Positions 1 to 6,991 of a stretch of 11,415 nucleotides of DNA are shown piece after piece. The notes beneath the pieces are model-generated. The model had not been told where the DNA came from. It worked only from the letters and a program-made list of their open reading frames with translations, and searched no databases. Both the position numbers and the translations under genes were made by a program. Origin of the DNA: JAVBUZ01 sp031554725 (GTDB lineage Bacteria > Bacillota > Clostridia > Lachnospirales > Lachnospiraceae); contig JAVBUZ010000149.1 in NCBI GenBank assembly GCA_031554725.1, forward strand, positions 1 through 11,415, read 5' to 3'. The first letter of the stretch is position 1. Each line of letters opens with the position of its first letter.

Positions 1-117
1 TGTTTATTTGAAATAAGATTATAAAAAGTGGGTAGTAATGTCAAGATGATTTGAAGCAAATGACAAAAAATGAGCAGTATTAGGCAAAACATAATTAGCG
101 CATGGGAAAATAATACG

Positions 118-123
118 TATAAT
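118..123 (+). promoter_or_regulatory. possible -10 element upstream of the MATE gene
   Basis: A perfect TATAAT lies here, about 80 bases before the GTG start at 201. The hexamer 17 bases upstream (TTAGCG) is a poor -35. A second TATAAT at 178-183 is so close to the gene that its transcript would begin at the ribosome binding site. In AT-rich DNA such matches occur by chance, so this is only a candidate. A short palindrome AATTGCACAATT at 155-166 lies between the two and could be a regulator site. I see no gene in bases 1-200. Confidence 0.3.
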
Positions 124-200
124 TAGAGTAGAGAATCAAACTTGATAGAACAAAAATTGCACAATTGATTCAATAATTATAATGAAATAGAGGGCTTACA

Positions 201-1577
201 GTGAATACTAAAAAAACAACAGATATGACAAATGGGAGTCCCATGAGGCATATTTTAAAATTTGCATGGCCATTAATTATAGGCAACTTATTTCAGCAGT
301 TTTATAACATGGTGGACTCCATCGTAGTTGGAAAATTTGTTGGTGCCAATGAGCTTGCAGCAGTCGGAACCTGTGGTTCCATGAATTTTTTGTTTTTCTC
401 GCTTAGCTCGGGACTAGCCGTTGGTATTGGCGTTATTGTTTCCCAGTATTTTGGGGCAAGGGATGAAGAAAATGTTCGTGTGACAATTGCAAATGCAATT
501 TATGTGTTGATATCAGCGGCGCTTTTGGTAAGTCTAATAGGGATTCTTTTTTCACCATGGATACTCAGGCTCTTGTCAACACCAGAGGGCATTATTGGTA
601 ATTCCATTATCTACGCTCGTACAACTAGCGCCGGTATTATTGCAATTGCCCTGTATAATGGTGTAGCATCTATATTAAGAGCGCTGGGGGATTCCAAAAC
701 ACCACTTTATTTTCTGATACTGTCAAGTATCGTAAATGTTGTCCTTGACCTGACATTTGTACTAGTCATGGGATGGGGGGTATTTGGAGTTGCCTTTGCT
801 ACCATTATATCCCAGGCAGTTTCCGCGGTTTCTTGCATTATTTATGCATACAAAAAAATACCTTACTTTCATTTCAATAAGGAGCAGTTACGGCCTCAAA
901 AAAGCATTATTGTAAGATCCTTCAAGCTTGGAATACCTATTGCTTTGCAGAATTCTATGATTGCCATTTCATGTATGGCATTGCAGGGGGTAGTAAATAC
1001 GTTTGAAGAAACGGTTATGGCAGCATATACCATTACTGGAAGAATAGAACAGATTGTGCAGCAGCCATATAGCTCATTAGGAATGGCGCTTACTACTTAC
1101 TCAGGACAAAATATGGGTGCAGGTAAAACGGAGAGGGTAAAAAAAGGCTTTTATCAGGCGACCTTGATTGTACTTATTTTTAGCCTTTTAATGCTTCCAA
1201 TAGCATACTTGTTTGGAAAACCAATTGTAGGCCTTTTTGTAAATGAACAGCCAGTTATTGATATTGGGGTGAAAGCGCTACGAATTACAAGTCTATGTTA
1301 CTTTGCGCTTGGAATGATTTATGTACCAAGGGCGGTCTTAAATGGTTGTGGAGATACAGGCTTTGCAATGATTAACGGCTTTACAGAAGTAGCTTGCCGT
1401 ATTGTATTTTCACAGATTTTGACCAGAATTGCTTTTCTTGGCTTTTGGGGTATTTGGATAACCACTGGTCTTACCTGGGCAACAACAGCCACGGTGTGTG
1501 TGATTCGGTATTTCAGAGGAAAGTGGATAACAAAAGCAATTATAAAAAATGATACTAGGGGTCATACATCAGCTTGA
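201..1577 (+). CDS. MATE family multidrug/cation efflux transporter
   Basis: This is an integral membrane transporter of 458 residues, the usual length for the MATE family, which exports drugs or metabolites in exchange for Na+ or H+. The translation shows about twelve hydrophobic segments in two repeated halves. Family hallmarks are visible: the N-terminal FAWPLIIGNLFQQFYNMVDS segment (about residues 21-40), the VGKFVGANELAAVG stretch after helix 1, GDSKTPLYF at the end of helix 5, and TYSGQNMGAGK at the start of the second half. The start is GTG with AGAGGG six bases upstream. An internal ATG at 225 (MTNGSP) is possible but has no better ribosome site. The stop codon lies in the loop of a terminator-like hairpin, and the last 23 bases overlap the end of a broken araC-type gene on the other strand. 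The substrate cannot be told from sequence. Confidence 0.93.
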   Translation: MNTKKTTDMTNGSPMRHILKFAWPLIIGNLFQQFYNMVDSIVVGKFVGANELAAVGTCGSMNFLFFSLSSGLAVGIGVIVSQYFGARDEENVRVTIANAIYVLISAALLVSLIGILFSPWILRLLSTPEGIIGNSIIYARTTSAGIIAIALYNGVASILRALGDSKTPLYFLILSSIVNVVLDLTFVLVMGWGVFGVAFATIISQAVSAVSCIIYAYKKIPYFHFNKEQLRPQKSIIVRSFKLGIPIALQNSMIAISCMALQGVVNTFEETVMAAYTITGRIEQIVQQPYSSLGMALTTYSGQNMGAGKTERVKKGFYQATLIVLIFSLLMLPIAYLFGKPIVGLFVNEQPVIDIGVKALRITSLCYFALGMIYVPRAVLNGCGDTGFAMINGFTEVACRIVFSQILTRIAFLGFWGIWITTGLTWATTATVCVIRYFRGKWITKAIIKNDTRGHTSA

Positions 1578-1737
1578 ATTCTGTTGGTGTGACCCCTTTT
1601 ATAAGCTTAAACATTCGTATGAAGGCAGAGGGACTGTCAAAGCCAGATTGAATAGCCACTTCTGTTACTGTTAGTGAGGGGTCAATTAGCAGGTTTTCTG
1701 CATGAGCAATTCGTTTTTGATTTACATATTTGTAAAA
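1555..1737 (-). pseudogene. C-terminal remnant of an AraC-family transcriptional regulator
   Basis: Reading the minus strand from 1737 down to the TAG at 1555-1557 gives 60 residues that match the second half of the AraC/XylS DNA-binding domain. They begin FYKYVNQKRIAHAENLL, the linker helix, and continue with the second helix-turn-helix, which includes TVTEVAIQSGFDSPSAFIRMF and the GVTPTEF ending. The effector domain, the first helix-turn-helix and the start codon are gone. Upstream of 1737 the homology ends abruptly and the DNA belongs to a sugar permease remnant on the other strand. No start codon or ribosome site is placed to express this piece, so it is very probably dead. The intact gene may have regulated the adjacent sugar transporter, or the MATE gene it converges on. 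Confidence 0.82.
1557..1600 (+). terminator. probable Rho-independent terminator of the MATE gene
   Basis: AGGGGTCA (1557-1564) pairs perfectly with TGACCCCT (1590-1597). A wobble pair and two more pairs extend the stem inward, and TTTT with ATAAG follows. The loop is long, about 20-25 bases, and contains the MATE stop codon, so the terminator is embedded in the 3' end of the gene. The long loop and short T-run make it modest in strength. Confidence 0.5.
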
Positions 1738-1945
1738 TGAGCTTTTACTTGCAATGGTATTTATTTCTGATGCAAAAATGAAAACTCTTCCTGTTACGCT
1801 TACATACTTTGTTGGACCCTATTCCACAAACTATGTGCAGATGTTTGCGGCCATTGTCATAGCAGTTGCTCCTACGATTGTAGTCTATTGTTGCTTTAGT
1901 AATCAGATTGTAGAAGGGCTCACTGCCGGTGCAGTAAAAGGATAA
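1736..1945 (+). pseudogene. C-terminal remnant of a MalG-type sugar ABC transporter permease
   Basis: An open frame starting without an initiation codon at about 1736 gives 69 residues matching the end of a carbohydrate ABC transporter inner-membrane protein (MalG/LacG-like, binding-protein-dependent transport family). NELLLAMVFISD is the classic segment after the EAA loop. TLPVTLTYFVG, a last membrane helix and the ending VEGLTAGAVKG follow. Intact family members are about 270-290 residues, so roughly three quarters is missing. An in-frame stop (TAA, 1733-1735) lies immediately before the homology, at the junction with the AraC remnant. An ATG at 1754 could start a 63-residue peptide, but there is no ribosome site and no reason to think it functions. 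Confidence 0.85.
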
Positions 1946-1962
1946 AGAAGTAATTTAATAGA

Positions 1963-1991
1963 TTGACAAAGAGGTTTACACGATGTAAACT
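1963..1991 (+). promoter_or_regulatory. promoter of the BlaI/M56 operon
   Basis: A perfect TTGACA (-35) lies at 1963-1968. Seventeen bases later TAAACT (1986-1991) matches four of six -10 consensus positions. The first 17-bp operator-like palindrome (1974-1990) occupies the spacer and most of the -10, so a bound repressor would block RNA polymerase. Transcription would start near 1998, in the loop of the inverted repeat, about 75 bases before the repressor start codon. Confidence 0.65.
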
Positions 1992-2026
1992 AAAGATATA
2001 AAGTTTACATCGTGTAAACCTCTTTG
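1967..2026. repeat. 60-bp perfect inverted repeat holding two 17-bp operator-like palindromes
   Basis: Bases 1967-1991 are exactly complementary to 2002-2026 (25 of 25 pairs) around the ten-base loop AAAGATATAA. Each arm contains a palindrome: GTTTACACGATGTAAAC at 1974-1990 and its inverse GTTTACATCGTGTAAAC at 2003-2019, with centres 29 bp apart. The half-sites TACA and TGTA are those known for BlaI/MecI/CopY repressors, whose published operators have TACA-N2-TGTA; here the spacer is three bases. The position at the promoter of a BlaI-type gene makes these its likely autoregulatory operators. The arms extend perfectly beyond the operators (CAAAGAG/CTCTTTG), which the operator role alone does not explain. 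Confidence 0.85.
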
Positions 2027-2060
2027 CGTGTTAATAAGAAAATATAGATTTAAGAAGTGT

Positions 2061-2065
2061 GGAGG
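2061..2065 (+). promoter_or_regulatory. ribosome binding site fixing the repressor start at 2072
   Basis: GGAGG ends six bases before the ATG at 2072. An upstream in-frame GTG at 2057 would place this site inside the coding region and has no ribosome site of its own, so 2072 is preferred. Confidence 0.8.
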
Positions 2066-2071
2066 ACAAAT

Positions 2072-2443
2072 ATGGAGGGAAATAGACTTGCGGAAACAGA
2101 AGGAAAGTTTGTGGAATTAGTGTGGAACAACGAACCCATACCCTCGGGAGAGCTGGTTAAATTATGTGAAAAAGAACTAAGCTGGAAAAAGTCCACAACC
2201 TACACAGTGCTACGTAGATTGACCGAACAGGGGGTGCTCCAAAATGAGGATGCAGTGGTAACTTCCAAAATAAAACGTGAGGAATATTACAGTATGCAAA
2301 GTGAGCAGTTTGTCGAGGATATATTTGAAGGCTCCCTGCCTCAGTTTATTGCTGCATTTATGAGTAGAAAAAAGCTAAGTGGAAATCAGATAGAGGAAAT
2401 TCAGAAGCTAATTAATGAGTATCATAAAGAAGAAAATAGATAG
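2072..2443 (+). CDS. BlaI/MecI/CopY family transcriptional repressor
   Basis: This is a 123-residue winged-helix repressor of the penicillinase-repressor family. Such proteins bind TACA/TGTA dyads as dimers and are inactivated when a partner M56 membrane protease signals. The N-terminal two thirds carry the family pattern: AETEGKFVELVWNNEPIPSGEL (helices 1-2), then SWKKSTTYTVLRRLTEQGVL (recognition helix) and the wing with EEYYSMQSEQFV. The C-terminal part (about residues 80-123) is the helical dimerisation region and normally holds the cleavage site. Length is normal for the family. It is preceded by a promoter overlaid with two palindromes and followed after 12 bases by the M56 protease gene, the usual repressor-sensor pairing, so negative autoregulation is likely. 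No beta-lactamase or other recognisable target gene is in the window. Confidence 0.92.
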   Translation: MEGNRLAETEGKFVELVWNNEPIPSGELVKLCEKELSWKKSTTYTVLRRLTEQGVLQNEDAVVTSKIKREEYYSMQSEQFVEDIFEGSLPQFIAAFMSRKKLSGNQIEEIQKLINEYHKEENR

Positions 2444-2455
2444 GGGGGACTTAAT

Positions 2456-5422
2456 ATGGAATCATGGTTGGTACTTCAAATACAGATAGGTATAGTTGTA
2501 TTATTAGCATTGGTGCTACAGGGAATAATGAAAAAAGTACCTCGAATCTATTCATATGTTTTATGGGTTTTAGTATTTGTGAGGCTTCTTTGTCCAATTA
2601 CGATAGAAAGCGGGTTTGGACTGGTACCATCAGGCCAGCAGTGGCATTCTCTTTTTGAGCAGTATACGGAGCCAAAAGGTGAGGAAGCATCTTTGATGAA
2701 CCAGCAGGGTAATTGGTTACTAGGAGATGATGCACTAATAGGAAATATAGATAATATTCATAATATGGCAAATCAGGATAGTATGACTCAAAGTGACGGG
2801 GCGCAAAATGCTTTAACGCAGAACAGTACGGCTAAGAGCAATCCGGCACAAGGGGATCTAATGCAGAATTATGCTGCCGCGAATAGAGCTAGTCAGAAGA
2901 GTGGCATCTTTACTGGTTTTTCAAATGCATCTTTATGGCTTGTTGCAATATGGTTAATCGGGGCAGTAGGCATCCTTCTATATAATGGAATTACGATGGG
3001 AAGAATCCGTAAGGACTTAAAGGATGCAAAGCTTCAGGAGGAGAATGTATATGTAAGTGATAAGCTAGGGGTACCGTTTACCATAGGCATAAGAAAGCCT
3101 AGAATATATATACCAAGCTCTCTGGGAGAGGGCGAGAGAGAATATATTCTTTGTCACGAGAGAGTGCATATCCGCAGAAAGGATTACTTAATTAAAAATG
3201 TGGCATTCTTATTGACTAGTCTTTATTGGTATAATCCTTTTGCTTGGGTAGCATTCCACTTCTTGGAACAGAGTATGGAAATGTCCTGTGATGAAGCCGT
3301 TGTGAAGGTAATGGGAGAAGATATTAAAAAATCCTACTCACAGTCATTGCTGAATTTTGCAATTGGAAAGGGAAAAAGGTCAGTGATGCCACTAACCTTT
3401 AGTGATAACAGTGTAAAAAGAAGAATAAAAAATGTTCTTTCCTATAAAGGAAGAGGAAAATGGGGAGTGCTTGCAGGCGTAGTGATTGTTCTAATAGCTG
3501 GAAGTGTTTTCTTTACAACAAGAACAACGACGGAAGAAGAGCCGCAGGATAATAGTACTGATGTGGTAGACAATAAAGAAGAACAACCTACGAAAACAGA
3601 CCTTACGGAAGAGGACAAAACCAATATATGGCGAGTTTTTGAACGTTGGGTAGAGGATTTGTCTGGTAGAGCACAAACCTACGGATTTGCCCAATCGAGT
3701 CCTTGGTTATGGGAAAATAATTACACCATTCGATATGAAGAGGGTGATGATGAAGTAGTATTTCGTTACGTAATGCAAAACTCTGCGCCAGAGTACTATA
3801 TTGCTCTAGAGACGGCAGAAGTAGTAAAGGAAAATGGTCAATATTCTTTAAAATTCAAGGACTTTACTATGTGCGATGTCTCTTCCAAAGAGGAGTTTGA
3901 AAAAGCCTATGGTGAGTCACCAAGCTATGATTTTAGTCCGTTTAGAGGCACCTTTATCCATTATATTTATCAACATCTAAAAAAGAACACCAATCCAGAA
4001 TACTATAATGCTTACCTTGATCCCCTTAGTGCGGCAATAACAACCTTACATTTGGAGGCAGGAGAGGGCGAAGTAGTTTATCTAGATGAAGCGAAAAGCA
4101 TGGCAAATGTTATCTACCACTTTAAGGATAGCCAAACAGAGGTGACGATTCCGATGAGAATGGAGGAACCAGAACTAAAAATATGGGTTCCATGGGTAGG
4201 TGATAGCACATGGACTGTAGTATTCGAAGAGCTTGAAGTAGATAATGTAATTTATCAAGCAACTCGTATAGGCATCTACCGTATCAGTGGTGATTTGGTG
4301 GAATGGATTTATCCTAAGTTCGTAGGAACGAACCCTATGATGCGCCTATGGGGCGGACGCCTATATTTCAAGACTGACTTAGGGTATTCTGACGGTGCTC
4401 TAGACTGGGTAGATACGGGAATTTGTTGGGTGGACCCAGAAACGAAGGAAACTGGCGTGGTACCTCTGACAATAAAAGACCGAACTCCAATGATTGGGGG
4501 ATTCAGCATATACAGTGGTTTCCTGTTTGTAAGTGAGTATGGGAAACCAGACTATATTACCATGCTTCTTTCAGAAGAGGATAAAAAGGTATACAAAGGA
4601 AAAACAGCGGCGAAGCTAACCGAAGAAGAGCAGCAAGACTTTGGTATGGAAAATAGCCAGTGGCTACTAGATAATCCAGGAAAACTTTTAGAGCTTTCTA
4701 TTCGCACCCTAGAAAATACTTATGTTTTGCTGGATGCAAACCTAGATGGAAAGACAGAGAAGATAGTCCTTACTGCGGAGGGAAACTTTAGTAGTAATTA
4801 TATGCCATTAGACATGTACCGTTTTGAAGTGGAAAATGAGGATGGTACCATGGTAAGCCAAGGAGAAGTGTCCTATGCAGAAAGCTTAAATAATAGCATT
4901 TGGGCAATTAGTCTTGACGGAGAGAGTATCCAGCTTATTTTATATGAGGATGGACCTAGTGGCGACCCATATACTAGAATATATCAGTGCACAGACAAAA
5001 ATCAGCTTCGTTTACTTGATGGTTTTACAGATGATATCAGACGTTGTGAAATAAATGATAAAGGGGAAATAAGAGGGACTACACGCTGTGATTTAATTCA
5101 AACAGATTGGATAGAAATATGTTGGGAGCTAAATAAGCAGGGAAAAATAGTACAGCAAAAAGTGAAAGAATATGATTTCGTATGTCAAAATGATGTGGAG
5201 CTCTTGATAGATCTACCTGTATATGAAAAACCAGGTGCGGGTAATTCCTATACAATCAGTCCTCAGACAGTGCGCTTTTGTAAGTGTAGTGGAGACTATA
5301 ATTGGATTCAACTAGAAACGCAGACTGGTCAGAAAGCATGGTTTCAAATTGATGGAGGAAGTATACCAGGAGTAACTGAAAATAAATGGGATGCTTTTAG
5401 TGGGCTAAATATGGCAGATTAA
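2456..5422 (+). CDS. M56 family (BlaR1/MecR1-type) membrane metalloprotease sensor with atypical outer domains
   Basis: This 988-residue protein is a zinc-protease signal transducer, probably controlling the repressor encoded just upstream. Membrane segments are visible at about residues 9-27, 33-48, 157-178 and 336-354. The zinc motif HERVH is at 234-238, and the downstream EMSCDE (275-280) supplies the third ligand, as in M56 peptidases. The loop between helices 2 and 3 is long and rich in Q, N and S. After the last helix, about 630 residues should lie outside the cell. BlaR1 and MecR1 have a serine penicillin-binding domain of about 250 residues there; no SxxK/SxN/KTG set is apparent here. 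Instead I see a 385-580 region of a kind I associate with clostridial M56 proteins, a beta-rich 585-705 stretch (IGIYRISG, WGGRLYF), an acidic DANLDGKTE loop (760-768), and an SH3b-like end (about 910-968). GGGGGGA precedes the ATG by six bases. The ligand is unknown. Confidence 0.88.
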   Translation: MESWLVLQIQIGIVVLLALVLQGIMKKVPRIYSYVLWVLVFVRLLCPITIESGFGLVPSGQQWHSLFEQYTEPKGEEASLMNQQGNWLLGDDALIGNIDNIHNMANQDSMTQSDGAQNALTQNSTAKSNPAQGDLMQNYAAANRASQKSGIFTGFSNASLWLVAIWLIGAVGILLYNGITMGRIRKDLKDAKLQEENVYVSDKLGVPFTIGIRKPRIYIPSSLGEGEREYILCHERVHIRRKDYLIKNVAFLLTSLYWYNPFAWVAFHFLEQSMEMSCDEAVVKVMGEDIKKSYSQSLLNFAIGKGKRSVMPLTFSDNSVKRRIKNVLSYKGRGKWGVLAGVVIVLIAGSVFFTTRTTTEEEPQDNSTDVVDNKEEQPTKTDLTEEDKTNIWRVFERWVEDLSGRAQTYGFAQSSPWLWENNYTIRYEEGDDEVVFRYVMQNSAPEYYIALETAEVVKENGQYSLKFKDFTMCDVSSKEEFEKAYGESPSYDFSPFRGTFIHYIYQHLKKNTNPEYYNAYLDPLSAAITTLHLEAGEGEVVYLDEAKSMANVIYHFKDSQTEVTIPMRMEEPELKIWVPWVGDSTWTVVFEELEVDNVIYQATRIGIYRISGDLVEWIYPKFVGTNPMMRLWGGRLYFKTDLGYSDGALDWVDTGICWVDPETKETGVVPLTIKDRTPMIGGFSIYSGFLFVSEYGKPDYITMLLSEEDKKVYKGKTAAKLTEEEQQDFGMENSQWLLDNPGKLLELSIRTLENTYVLLDANLDGKTEKIVLTAEGNFSSNYMPLDMYRFEVENEDGTMVSQGEVSYAESLNNSIWAISLDGESIQLILYEDGPSGDPYTRIYQCTDKNQLRLLDGFTDDIRRCEINDKGEIRGTTRCDLIQTDWIEICWELNKQGKIVQQKVKEYDFVCQNDVELLIDLPVYEKPGAGNSYTISPQTVRFCKCSGDYNWIQLETQTGQKAWFQIDGGSIPGVTENKWDAFSGLNMAD

Positions 5423-5457
5423 GAGTACAATAACACAGATAAAAGCATAAAAAATAT

Positions 5458-5486
5458 AAAAACCCTCATAATGAGGGTTTTTATAT
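5458..5486 (+). terminator. Rho-independent terminator of the BlaI/M56 operon
   Basis: AAAAACCCTCAT (5458-5469) is complementary to ATGAGGGTTTTT (5471-5482); in practice a CCCTC/GAGGG stem with a small loop and a T-rich tail. It lies 36 bases after the protease stop codon and insulates the next operon. Confidence 0.85.
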
Positions 5487-5498
5487 TGCGAAAACCCC

Positions 5499-5527
5499 TT
5501 GAAATAAGGGATGTGTGGTAGTATTAT
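5499..5527 (+). promoter_or_regulatory. promoter of the HipA-like toxin-antitoxin operon
   Basis: TTGAAA (5499-5504, five of six -35 positions) and TATTAT (5522-5527, five of six -10 positions) are separated by exactly 17 bases. Two small dyads overlap it: CCCTT/AAGGG around 5496-5510 and TATTA/TAATA at 5522-5538. Either could be an operator for the HTH protein encoded next, which would give the usual toxin-antitoxin autoregulation. That role is inference. Confidence 0.68.
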
Positions 5528-5565
5528 AGAAAGTAATAAAATAAAAGAAGTACAACTAAAAATAG

Positions 5566-5575
5566 AAGGGGGTGA
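5566..5575 (+). promoter_or_regulatory. ribosome binding site choosing GTG 5581 as antitoxin start
   Basis: AAGGGGGTGA is close to the full anti-Shine-Dalgarno complement and ends five bases before the GTG at 5581. The in-frame GTG at 5572 lies inside this site and so is unlikely to be the start. Confidence 0.7.
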
Positions 5576-5580
5576 GAAGT

Positions 5581-6132
5581 GTGACGAAAAAGAGTTTTAT
5601 ATTACCAGATGATATATCTGCAGAGCAAATTAGGAAGGCAAGAAAAGTATTACGATTAAAACAGGTAGAGTTGGCAGAGTTAGCAAATGTATCGGTTAAA
5701 ACAGTAGAACGCTGGGAATCACAAGAGACAAAGGTAACAGGACCGGTTGTGACATTGCTCCAAGTGCTTTTAAATAATCCCCAAATTCTAGAAAGCATAA
5801 AGGTACCTAAAAAAGAACTACCATTACGGCTTTGGTATATGTATAAAAATGAAGTATGTACCATAATAGATGTGGATGAGACAACAAAAAGGGTAAAGGT
5901 GCATAACTTTACGCAAGATTTATTATTTAGGGCATTTGGGAAGAGAGAAAACATTACGTTTGAAGAGTACGAAGAATTTTTGGAGTCACGCTGCTTTCCT
6001 CGAAGCCGGGATAAAATGAAACTAATTTTAAGAGAGCTAGATATACCATTTTATGATCCAATGCTTATTATTGAAAAGACGGATGGAAGAATGGCAGAGG
6101 ATGATTTCTGGATTAGATTAGAGAGAAGGTGA
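5581..6132 (+). CDS. HTH regulator fused to a HipS/HipA-N-like domain; probable antitoxin
   Basis: This 183-residue protein has two parts. Residues 13-65 are a helix-turn-helix of the Xre/MqsA type (QIRKARKVLRLKQVELAELANVS, then VKTVERWESQETKVTGPVVTLL), expected to bind its own promoter. Residues 81-181 resemble N-subdomain 1 of HipA kinases. A short beta region (RLWYMYKNEVCTIIDV) is followed by ITFEEYEEFLESRCFPRSRD (126-144), which lines up with the HipA pattern of a helix, LLP and RD, then YDPMLIIEK and GRMAEDDFW, which parallel the HipA segment around DPFALL and GDDCAGAL. In E. coli HipBST this subdomain is a separate protein, HipS, that neutralises the kinase HipT. The gene ends four bases before the kinase gene, which lacks this subdomain. 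The assignment of the second half rests on alignment by eye; the HTH is secure. Confidence 0.75.
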   Translation: MTKKSFILPDDISAEQIRKARKVLRLKQVELAELANVSVKTVERWESQETKVTGPVVTLLQVLLNNPQILESIKVPKKELPLRLWYMYKNEVCTIIDVDETTKRVKVHNFTQDLLFRAFGKRENITFEEYEEFLESRCFPRSRDKMKLILRELDIPFYDPMLIIEKTDGRMAEDDFWIRLERR

Positions 6133-6136
6133 CAGT

Positions 6137-6946
6137 GTGAAGGAATTATTGGAAAGGGATTTAGGGACTGATAATAGGAAGTCGTCAAAAGGAAATCAGC
6201 TAAAGTGGTCATGCGATGATATCTGGTATAAAGCGGATTATACTGGTTATGAAGGCTTTGCAGAATATATAATTTCCCAATTACTAAAAAAGTCAACTCT
6301 TACAGCAGATAAATATATTCTTTATGATACAGAAGAAATAGGATATAAGCAGGTGACTTATTTGGGGTGTCGTAGTAAGAATTTCTTACCCAAAGGTTGG
6401 CAGATGTTTACACTCGAGCGTCTATTTCAGAGTATCTATGGGGAAAGTTTAAATAAAAGTATTTATACTATCAGAGATATAACAGAAAGAGTAAGGTTTC
6501 TAGTAGAGCAGACAATCCGTATAACGGGTCTAGAAAGCTTTGGCGAGTACATGAGCGTTCTATTGACGATAGATGCCTTCTTTTTGAATGAGGATCGTCA
6601 TACTCATAATATTGCAGTGCTTCTTGATGATAAAAAGCAGTATCATTATTGTCCCATTTTTGATAATGGAGCGGCCCTTTTATCGGATACAACCATGGAT
6701 TATCCAATGGGAATTGACCCAGAAAGTTTGTTAGAAAAACCAAAAGCAAAAACATTTTGCACTGATTTTGATGAGCAATTAAGTGCGGTGGAAAGGCTTT
6801 ATGGTAAGCATGTGAGATTTCAATTCACGGCAAAAGATATTCGTGATTTGATACAGACTGAAAAATATTATCCAGAGGATGTGAAACAAAGGGTGCAGTA
6901 CCTCTTGTTACAGCAAAAGCGCAAATATGCGTATTTGTTCAAATAG
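6137..6946 (+). CDS. compact HipA/HipT-like Ser/Thr kinase; probable toxin
   Basis: This 269-residue protein keeps the kinase core of the HipA family but lacks its roughly 100-residue N-subdomain 1. Near the N terminus SSKGNQLK (16-23) fits the HipA glycine-rich loop SxxGxQxK, which carries the autophosphorylated serine; the paired serines recall HipT. WYKAD places the ATP-binding lysine at K32. FLNEDRHTHN (149-158) is the catalytic loop with D153 and N158, and PIFDNGAA supplies the metal-binding D176. HipA and HipT phosphorylate aminoacyl-tRNA synthetases and so halt growth; the target here is unknown. All catalytic residues I can identify are present, so it is likely active. The GTG start has AAGGTG five bases upstream, inside the end of the antitoxin gene, so the two are probably translationally coupled. 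Confidence 0.8.
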   Translation: MKELLERDLGTDNRKSSKGNQLKWSCDDIWYKADYTGYEGFAEYIISQLLKKSTLTADKYILYDTEEIGYKQVTYLGCRSKNFLPKGWQMFTLERLFQSIYGESLNKSIYTIRDITERVRFLVEQTIRITGLESFGEYMSVLLTIDAFFLNEDRHTHNIAVLLDDKKQYHYCPIFDNGAALLSDTTMDYPMGIDPESLLEKPKAKTFCTDFDEQLSAVERLYGKHVRFQFTAKDIRDLIQTEKYYPEDVKQRVQYLLLQQKRKYAYLFK

Positions 6947-6991
6947 AAACAGATTATGTATGAATAAACTAACTACAAAGGTGGAAATAAA

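Noticed and set aside
1754..1945. A 63-residue open frame starting at ATG 1754 as a small membrane protein
   Set aside because: Its sequence is the end of a sugar ABC permease and the homology begins upstream of the ATG without a start codon or ribosome site, so it is better described as part of a gene remnant.
1967..2026. The 60-bp inverted repeat as a simple Rho-independent terminator of the upstream gene
   Set aside because: There is no T-run after either arm, the stem is AT-rich, and it contains twin palindromes over a promoter, so an operator role fits better; a minor effect on read-through remains possible.
5556..5954. 132-residue minus-strand open frame opposite the HTH gene
   Set aside because: It lies antisense to a clearly coding gene, has no ribosome site or recognisable motif, and its composition looks like a translated complement.
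6935..6964. Internal promoter before the DUF4317 gene (TTGTTC and TATGAA)
   Set aside because: The hexamers match only three and four of six positions with an 18-base spacer, which is expected by chance in this base composition.
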